A stretch of 64,000 bases of DNA from Callorhinus ursinus (lineage: Eukaryota > Chordata > Mammalia > Carnivora > Otariidae). The stretch is from NCBI RefSeq assembly GCF_003265705.1, contig NW_020312859.1, forward strand, positions 1,007,259 to 1,071,258, in the 5' to 3' direction. The translations under genes were made by a program, and so were the position numbers. Of the stretch, positions 57,600 through 64,000 are shown one piece after another. How positions within the stretch are numbered: position 1 is the first letter of the stretch; each line of letters starts with the position of its first letter. The notes under the pieces are model-generated. The model was not told where the DNA came from. It made no database searches and saw only the letters and a program-made list of their open reading frames with translations.

Positions 57600-58320
57600 G
57601 ATGTGCCCTGGGTCGCAAAGCCCTGCTCAAGCCAACCTCTCCCTCACTCACTATGCCCAGGCTGCATGGGCTTAACGTGCTCAGAAGCACCAGGCTGGTT
57701 TGCCCCTTGGGGCAATGCTCTTGCTGTTCCCACATCCTGGAACACACTTCCTTCAAGTCTTGGCATGGAGAGCTTCTTTGCATCCCTTAGGGATTAGCTC
57801 AAATGTCACCTCCTCAGAGAAGCCTTCTCTGACCACCCTACCTCATATTGTCCCATCCCAGCCAGTTTCACTCCATCTCAGGAGTGGACAAGCTTCAATC
57901 TGTGAGCCAAGTCTGGCCTGCTGCCTGGTTTTATGAGCAGAATTTTACTGGAACATTGTCACGCCCATTAAAGTATTGTCTCTGATGGCAGATTTGAGTA
58001 GTTGAGACAAGGGACTGCGTGGCCCACAAAAATCTGAAATATTTACTATCTGGCTCTTTAACTAAAATGTTTGCTGACCCCTGATCTATCATATCAAGTT
58101 GTTACCTAGCCTCTGTAAATACACTTATCAATATCCTTTATCAGCTTACGTATGCATTTATAGATTTAGCTGTCTCTTTGTTACTTGCTGTGTGTTTCAT
58201 ATGGTCCCCGCAAGAATGTAAACTCCATACTAAGTGTCTGGTCCTCTACAGGTATCTCCAGTACCTGAAGCAGTGCCAGGTACAGAGTAAGCACTCAGTA
58301 AAAATCCGTTCAATGACCGG
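57600..58320 (+). repeat. L2, sense, split by a DNA transposon
   Basis: ATGTCACCTCCTCAGAGAAG before, and AATGTAAACTCCATACTAAG with AGTAAGCACTCAGTAAAAAT after, a hAT-type insert at 57885-58085. Confidence 0.75.
57885..58085. mobile_element. hAT-type MER element inside L2
   Basis: AAGTCTGGCCTGCTGCCTGG, GCAGATTTGAGTAGTTGAGA, AATATTTACTATCTGGCTCT. It splits the L2 of 57600-58320. Confidence 0.65.
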
Positions 58321-58932
58321 GTCTCTGGAGGGTAGGACTGTGCACTCTCTGTTCTCGGCTCCTTCCTGAAGATTTGGGGCTGGCAGAAGGGAATGGGTAG
58401 GTACTGGGAGCTGCCTGCTTTGGGCCAGACTGGTAGCCAAAGGGAAAGCCACAAAGCAGGAAGAGGTATATTCCCAGGCCAAGTGTTTCAACTTAAGCAG
58501 CCACTGCGTGTGAGTCACCAGCTGCGTGGAGTGGACCCACACTCCCGCTGCCTCTCCACCCGCTCCCCAAAGGTGTTTGCGCTCGTCCCCGAGGGCCATC
58601 ACCGGCCTCACCCAACACCCAGTCCCACCCCCAGCTCCCTTTCCCACAGAGCTGCCTTGTGGCTTGTTTAGGCAGTGACTCGCCCACGCATTTTCTTAAA
58701 TTGCACAAGTAACACGTGAATCCTTGTCCTTACGAAAATTAGAGCAGAGAAGATAATAACAGCTAGTGTTTGTTGGGTGCCTGTGATGTGCTGGGAGTGT
58801 CCTGGGAGTGGGGCAGAGAGGCCCACAATTTGCTCTCCGGAGCTGGTGTGGGCTGGCTCTAGAACACCGTTAGATGTGCCCCAAACTCTCTGAAAGCTTT
58901 ATGCACATCATCTTATTTAAACCTCACAAAAG

Positions 58933-59356
58933 GGGGCACCTGGGTGTGGCAGTCAGTTAAGCGCCTGACTCTTGGTTTCAGCTCAGGTAGTGATCTCAGG
59001 GTTCTAGGATCGAGCCCTGCATTGGGCTCTGTGCTCCATGCTCCATGTCTGCTTGAGCTTCTCTCTCTCCCTCTGCCCCTCCCCCTGCTTACACTTTCTC
59101 TCTCTCTCTAAATAAGTAAATAAACAAGTCTTTTTTTTTTTTTAAAGATTTTATTTATTTATTTGACAGAGAAAGACACAGCGAGAGAGGGAACACAAGC
59201 AGAGGGAGTGGGAGAGGGAGAAGCAGGCTTGCCTGCGGAGCAGGGAGCCCGATGCAGGGCTCGATCCCAGGACTCTGGGATCATGACCTGAGCCGAAGGC
59301 AGACGCTTAACGACTGAGCCACCCAGGCACCCCTAAACAAGTCTTTAAAGAAAAAT
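58933..59356 (+). mobile_element. can-SINE, plus, older subtype, split by a second SINE
   Basis: Outer element of a nest. Perfect 14-bp target duplication AAACCTCACAAAAG at 58919-58932 and 59357-59370. Its body has the longer GACTCTTGGTTTCAGCTCAGG variant, unlike the other copies, so it is a different subfamily. The element inside its tail is listed separately. Confidence 0.92.
59134..59333 (-). mobile_element. can-SINE, minus, nested in the tail of another can-SINE
   Basis: Perfect 13-bp target duplication TAAACAAGTCTTT at 59121-59133 and 59334-59346. The duplicated site is the A-rich tail of the outer SINE, the usual kind of target for L1 endonuclease. Confidence 0.93.
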
Positions 59357-59539
59357 AAACCTCACAAAAGTAGACGAGATAGATGGTATTATTCTTCTCC
59401 TTTTAGAGGTGACGAAATAGAGATTCAGAGAGGTTAAGGGTTTTGCCCAAAGTCACACAGTTAATAAGCTGCAGAGCCGGAACTTAAATCCAGGTGGTCT
59501 GGCTTCCAGAGCCTATGATCTTAACAAATAAGAGTAATG

Positions 59540-59930
59540 TCCCCTTCGACCACCACACGTATATCTGCCTCCCTACCCCATAGACACAACCACTATTATC
59601 AGTTGGGAGGGTACCATTCGGATATTTGTCTACACATGTAAATATATGTAAATAGAACATGGAAATATATAAGGTTGTGTGTTGTTCTGGGTGGCACATT
59701 GTGGTATGTATAGTTCTGCAGCCTGTGTTTTCATTCAGCAATATGTCTCGGCCCTACCTCATTCTTTCTCATCGTTGGATGGCATTGATATGCCAATGAA
59801 TTGTTTAGCATTTCCCCCTCTGGTAGATGATCAGGTGGTTTCCAATTTTTGTTACTGTAAACAACGCTGCCATGGACATCCTTGGCTGTGCCTCCTTTCT
59901 GACCTCAAGGTCAGAAAGTTTCCTTGACTA
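59540..59930 (-). mobile_element. Antisense L1M 3' remnant
   Basis: Carries GTGGTTTCCAATTTTTGTTA and AACAACGCTGCCATGGACAT, the reversed L1M 3' motif order. Confidence 0.65.
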
Positions 59931-59999
59931 GATGTAGAACTTGCCGAATTACATGGGAACTTACTTAATAACTTATTAATGAGGTTGTAGCTTTTAGGT

Positions 60000-60530
60000 G
60001 CATGCTAGCTGGTATGACAGACAGACATCCAAGATGGCCCCCAATGACTCCCAGTGAATCATGGCATTCATACCCTTGTGTGATTCTCCCCTGGAACTTG
60101 CTTCCAGCTAACAGAATATGGTAAAAGTGGTGGGGTCTCATTTCTGTGATCAGGTTCCCTGAGACTGCACTTCCCATCTTGCTAGCGGGCTCTCTCTCTT
60201 GCCTTCTCGGCTTGCCTGTTTCGATGAAGCAAGCTGCCATGTTGGAGAGGCCCACATAGAAGGATCTGAGGGTGACCACTGGCGATAGCCAGCTGGAAAC
60301 TGAGGCCTTCAGTCCAACAGGCCCCAACTCTGACAGCAGTGAGAAGATCCTTGGGTCTTCAGGTGAGGCTCCAGCCACCGCCCATACCTCGATTGTAACC
60401 TGTCAGAGACTCTGAAGCAGAGAAGTCAGAGGATCCATATACAGCCTCCTGACCCACAAAAACCATGAGATCAGAAATGTGTGTTGTTTTAATCCACTTC
60501 ATGTGTGGTAATTTGTTATGCAGCAATACT
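60000..60530 (+). mobile_element. MLT1-like MaLR LTR
   Basis: CAAGATGGCCCCCAATGACT, CTTGCTTCCAGCTAACAGAA and, near the end, ATGAGATCAGAAATGTGTGT then TGTTTTAATCCACTTC, the usual end of MLT1 LTRs. Confidence 0.65.
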
Positions 60531-61149
60531 GCTGGGACGAAGCCAAGGCTGAGATAGGGATTTAAGTGTAGTGATGTATTTGGGAGGTGATCCCAAGAAG
60601 CACCAGTAGGGGCGTGGGGAAGCTAGAGAAGAAAGGGAAAGAAGCCGATTCAGGTGCATCACTAGGCAGATATGGCTGCTGCAGAACTTCTGGAAGATGG
60701 TGAAGAACACGCCTCAGGGTCTCCCCTACCCCCACCCCGAGGAAGTCTGGGTATGTCTCCTCTGCTGTCAGCTGTCACTGGCTGAGGGCTGCTCCTTCCC
60801 TTGGAGCCTCCAGCCTGCCTCCTACTTGGGCTGAGGGGGGCATGCCTTCAGGTACGGGTGCTCACGGTGGGACACCAGCAACCTTTATGGGTACCCCTAG
60901 TGCCCAGGGGATGCAAGTGGGACATACGGGAAAGAACAGACACCTGGACGTCAGACAGATCTATGTTTCCGTTCTGATTCCACCAGTTAGTAGCCGTGTG
61001 ACATCAAACAAATCGCTAAGTCCCCCTGCACTTCATTTTTCTTTTCCTTTCAAGGGGAGTAACAGAACTTTCCTCACTCCATGTGAGAGACGCATGGAAG
61101 AAGCGTCCAGCTCCATTTTTACACGTCCTTAGTTCTCACCGACATTTCA

Positions 61150-61480
61150 TTCATGTACTCAACAAATATTTACCGAGCACGTCCTACATGACAAGCCCTG
61201 TGCTGGGCTCTGGTGGTAGAGTGGTGAAAGGGGCACACAAGCTCCTCATGGAGCTTACATTCTAGAAACAAGTTAATAAATAAACAAGATAATTTCACGT
61301 AGAGATGGGGTGGCCAGGGGAGACCTCTCTAAGGAGATGTCATTTGAATGGAGATGACAGGATGAGCAGGAGCCAGGTGAGCAAAGAGAAAGGGAAGGAA
61401 CATTCCAGGCCAGAGAAATTGTAAGTACAAAGGCACTGAGGTAGGGACAAATCTGATATTTCCGAAGGACAGAAAAGAGG
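61150..61480 (-). repeat. L2, antisense
   Basis: TACTCAACAAATATTTACCG, CATGGAGCTTACATTCTAG, AACATTCCAGGCCAGAGAAA in reversed-L2 order. Confidence 0.8.
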
Positions 61481-61863
61481 ATGGAGAGGTTGTTAGTTTC
61501 TCTGAGGCCCAGACTCTTCTGGAACCCATCACCAGATTACCTGTTGGGTGCCAGGTCTAAAAGGACAGAAAAAAGGCTAATTCCAGCCCTGCTGACAATC
61601 CCACACTTAGCCTCAGGATCCGTTTACTCTTTGGTCTTGAGACTGAAAAACATGCAGCTGGAACCTCTGCGTGATGGTACCTGCTCCCCGCTTCTATCTC
61701 AAGAGCCCTGTGAGGCAGGCAAAGGGATCATTATTATGCCCATTTTACAGATGAGAAACCTGAGGGTCAGAGAGGACTATGGGATTTTCCCAGAGTCATA
61801 AATATTAACGTTGACTTTTCTCCTACCCAAGAAAGATTCTATGACTTCAAAGAAGAGAGATGG

Positions 61864-62076
61864 AGGGCGCCTGGGTGGCTCAGTTGGTTAAGCGACTGCC
61901 TTCGGCTCAGGTCATGATCCTGGAGTCCCGGGATCGAGTCCCGCATCGGGCTCCCTGCTCAGCAGGGAGTCTGCTTCTCCCTCTGACCCTCCCCTCTCTC
62001 GTATGCTCTCTCTCTCTCTCTCTCTCTCATTCTCGCTCTCTCAAATAAATAAATAAAAATCTTAAAAAAAAAAAAA
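61864..62076 (+). mobile_element. can-SINE, plus, young
   Basis: Perfect 15-bp target duplication AAAGAAGAGAGATGG (61849-61863 and 62077-62091), an expanded (CT)n tract in the body and an unbroken A-tail of about 16. These are marks of a recent insertion. Confidence 0.94.
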
Positions 62077-62459
62077 AAAGAAGAGAGATGGGGAAGGGGG
62101 AGTGCTAATTTCCCTTGACCCAGGCCCTGGGGTCATGTTGTCAAAGACCTTAAGAAACTTGGCAGTATCAGACGCCCTCTGCTGGCTGTCACTGGCCCAT
62201 CCTGGGGATGAGCGCCAAGAGAGTAAGTTTCCAGGCATGGAGGAGGCCCTGTCCCCTGCTGCTCCCTCTCACTGCCCACCTGGAAATGCCAACGTGACCC
62301 TGGAAAGGAGTTCAAGTGCTGAGTTCCAATCCCCACTCTAGTGCTTGCTGGCTCCATTATGAAGGGGAAGGAAAACAAAATCAAAATATCTCTAAATTGG
62401 GAAAGAGAGTCCCTGAGTTCTAATCTCTTCTATTACACTCACCTTGTTATAGGGTGGGT

Positions 62460-62800
62460 GCTCTTGGTTATCTATTGCTGTGGAGCAAACCACCCCCAAA
62501 GTAGGGACCTAAAACAAAGATTTATTACTATCTCACACCGTTCCGTGGGTTGACTGGGCTCAGCTGGGTGGTTCCTGCATGCAATCTCTTGTATCAGTAC
62601 AGGTGGAGGGGGACAGGGGCTGGGGTCCTTTGAAGGCTCCACTGGACTGGCCATCCACAGTGGCCTCTCCACTCAGTGTCTGGGGCCACAGTGCTCCTTA
62701 CGTGGCCTGGACAGAGCAGCCTGAACATCTTACCAGCAACTTGGGACTCAGAGAGGCGGGAAGCAGAAGCTGCTAGGCCAGTTAGGGGTTACCCGTGCAA
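62460..62800. mobile_element. LTR-like repeat
   Basis: TATCTATTGCTGTGGAGCAA, TGGGCTCAGCTGGGTGGTTC. Related to 45470-45990. Family name uncertain. Confidence 0.5.
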
Positions 62801-63951
62801 TGGGTGAGTGTCACTTCTGCCAAAAGAGTCACAGAGCCCACCCAGACTCCAGGGAGTGGAGAAATGGACCCCATCTCTTGACCAGAAGTGGCCAGGTCAC
62901 ATGGCAAAAGAGCACGTGGGCCACCTCCCTGGAGCACCCTCGGAAAACACAATCTGCTGCCGTGGAACACAAGGAGCCAGGTGAAGCCTTCGGCTTTCAA
63001 AGAGCAGGAGCGATTCTGATTTCATCTGGGAAGGACCTGGAGGAGGAGGCTGCATTCTCTGGATGCTACTCCAAGAAGAAGGGGAAGGAGAAATGGCAAT
63101 AATCTCTACAGCATGGCAATGTTATTTTGAATCAGCCAGAGCTACATGCAGCTCTCAGCTCTCTCACTGAGGACAGGGTGACTTGGCGGCACCCCATCAC
63201 CTCTTCACTCTCCATCTGAAGGAAACCGGGGGCTGGAAGTGCTCTGTGGAGCTGCCCGCCCACAGACCCATGCCCGGTCCTCACCCTTTCCCTCTCCTGG
63301 TCATCATAGGACAGGGAAAGCGTTTCCTCCTGGTGACAGCACGGCCACCATCTGGCTGCAGAGGGTTTTGTGTACATCTGTGATGATTCCTGGGAGGTCA
63401 GTGCCAGGGCCCAGGCACTTGCGGCCAAAGTCACCCAACCTGCTTCCTCTGGAGCTGCCCCTGAGGTGTTGGGAGCAGACTCCACCTGGGAGCCCTTCCC
63501 TGAGAGTGGTGTGGATGGTGCTCCCTATCTCCTCCACCCAAGGTCAGGAGGCAGATCAGGGGAGAAAGCAGCTAGAGCCCAAAATTTCAGGAGGCACTAC
63601 CTCGGGGCTGTGTGTGTTTGTGTAGGATCTCTCTGTCTCTTTCCCTCTCTCCCTCTAGGACTGGTTATATAAGCATATAACCTTCCCAGAAGCCCCCCAG
63701 CAACAGCCATTCATGACCTCATTAACTGGAATTAGTCACTTGCTATTCCAGCCCAATCACGGGTAAAGCGGTTGGGATTATGAAGGCTGGGTGAGATGTT
63801 TTCCAAACCGTAGATCACCACTGTGGATCAGGAACCAAATTAGCAGAGTCTAACCAGTATTTCTAAACAACAAAAAAATGTCATAGAATAGAGAAAGAAC
63901 AGCATACATTGCTCATGGTAAGCATAAACACGAGTTTGTAGACCTTGTTTC

Positions 63952-64000
<49 letters not shown>
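63952..64000 (+). repeat. (TG)n microsatellite, cut by the window end
   Basis: At least 24 uninterrupted TG units. The true length is unknown because the window stops inside it. Confidence 0.95.

Larger units (their letters stand above)
58750..59530 (-). repeat. MIR, minus, split by two nested can-SINEs
   Basis: CATCTTATTTAAACCTCACAAA before and TTCAGAGAGGTTAAGGGTTT, TTAAATCCAGGTGGTCTGG after the SINE pair. Oldest layer of a three-layer nest. Confidence 0.8.
56373..64000. other. Region downstream of OCSTAMP, no gene recognised
   Basis: 7.6 kb. + MIR (56440-56560), palindromic DNA transposon (56925-57112), + L2 (57600-58320) split by a hAT-type element, minus MIR (58750-59530) split by a nested can-SINE pair, antisense L1M (59540-59930), MLT1-like LTR (60000-60530), antisense L2 (61150-61480), + can-SINE (61864-62076), LTR-like repeat (62460-62800), TG microsatellite (63952-64000). 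62,800-63,950 is unassigned. Confidence 0.7.

Overview
The window is nuclear DNA from a carnivoran mammal. The sign is about fourteen can-SINE retrotransposons (tRNA-derived head reading GGGCRCCTGGGTGGCTCAG, a CT-rich body, an (AAATA)n tail), found only in Carnivora. The form of the body points to the arctoid branch (bears, pinnipeds, mustelids) rather than dogs, but that is an inference. There are no bacterial features: the coding signal is short exons with GT-AG junctions inside long repeat-filled introns.

Two genes are present, both on the + strand. (1) SLC13A3 (NaDC3, the high-affinity sodium/dicarboxylate cotransporter) fills positions 1 to about 44,230. The window opens inside intron 1, so exon 1, the start codon and the promoter lie upstream. 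Exons 2-13 join in one frame with no break and give 564 residues plus the stop. With about 37 residues from the missing exon 1 this is about 601 residues, against 602 in human (from memory). Both SNT sodium/substrate-binding motifs, the TGTAPN and STPPN hairpin motifs and two C-terminal N-glycosylation sites are intact. (2) OCSTAMP (osteoclast stimulatory transmembrane protein) lies 6.8 kb downstream in three exons (51,025-56,372), giving 481 residues. The same neighbour pair in the same relative orientation exists on human chromosome 20q13.12.

Layout: 1-42,638 SLC13A3 exons and introns; 42,639-44,230 probable 3' UTR ending at an AATAAA; 44,230-51,024 intergenic DNA of L2, MIR, L1 and can-SINE; 51,025-56,372 OCSTAMP; 56,373-64,000 downstream DNA with no recognised gene (MIR, a palindromic DNA transposon, L2, a nested can-SINE pair, an MLT1-like LTR, and a terminal TG microsatellite).

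The two genes share no pathway: SLC13A3 moves Krebs-cycle dicarboxylates into kidney, liver and glial cells, and OCSTAMP promotes osteoclast cell fusion. I found no undescribed multi-gene system. The most informative observations are: an OCSTAMP stop codon followed by a 79-codon open frame that runs into a MIR element, resembling the longer C-terminus annotated in human; an insertion made only of poly(A) inside a 17-bp target-site duplication; a 28-G run 60 bp before the exon 7 acceptor; a 525-bp GAT/GGT satellite in intron 10; and a can-SINE inserted into the tail of another can-SINE inside an older MIR.
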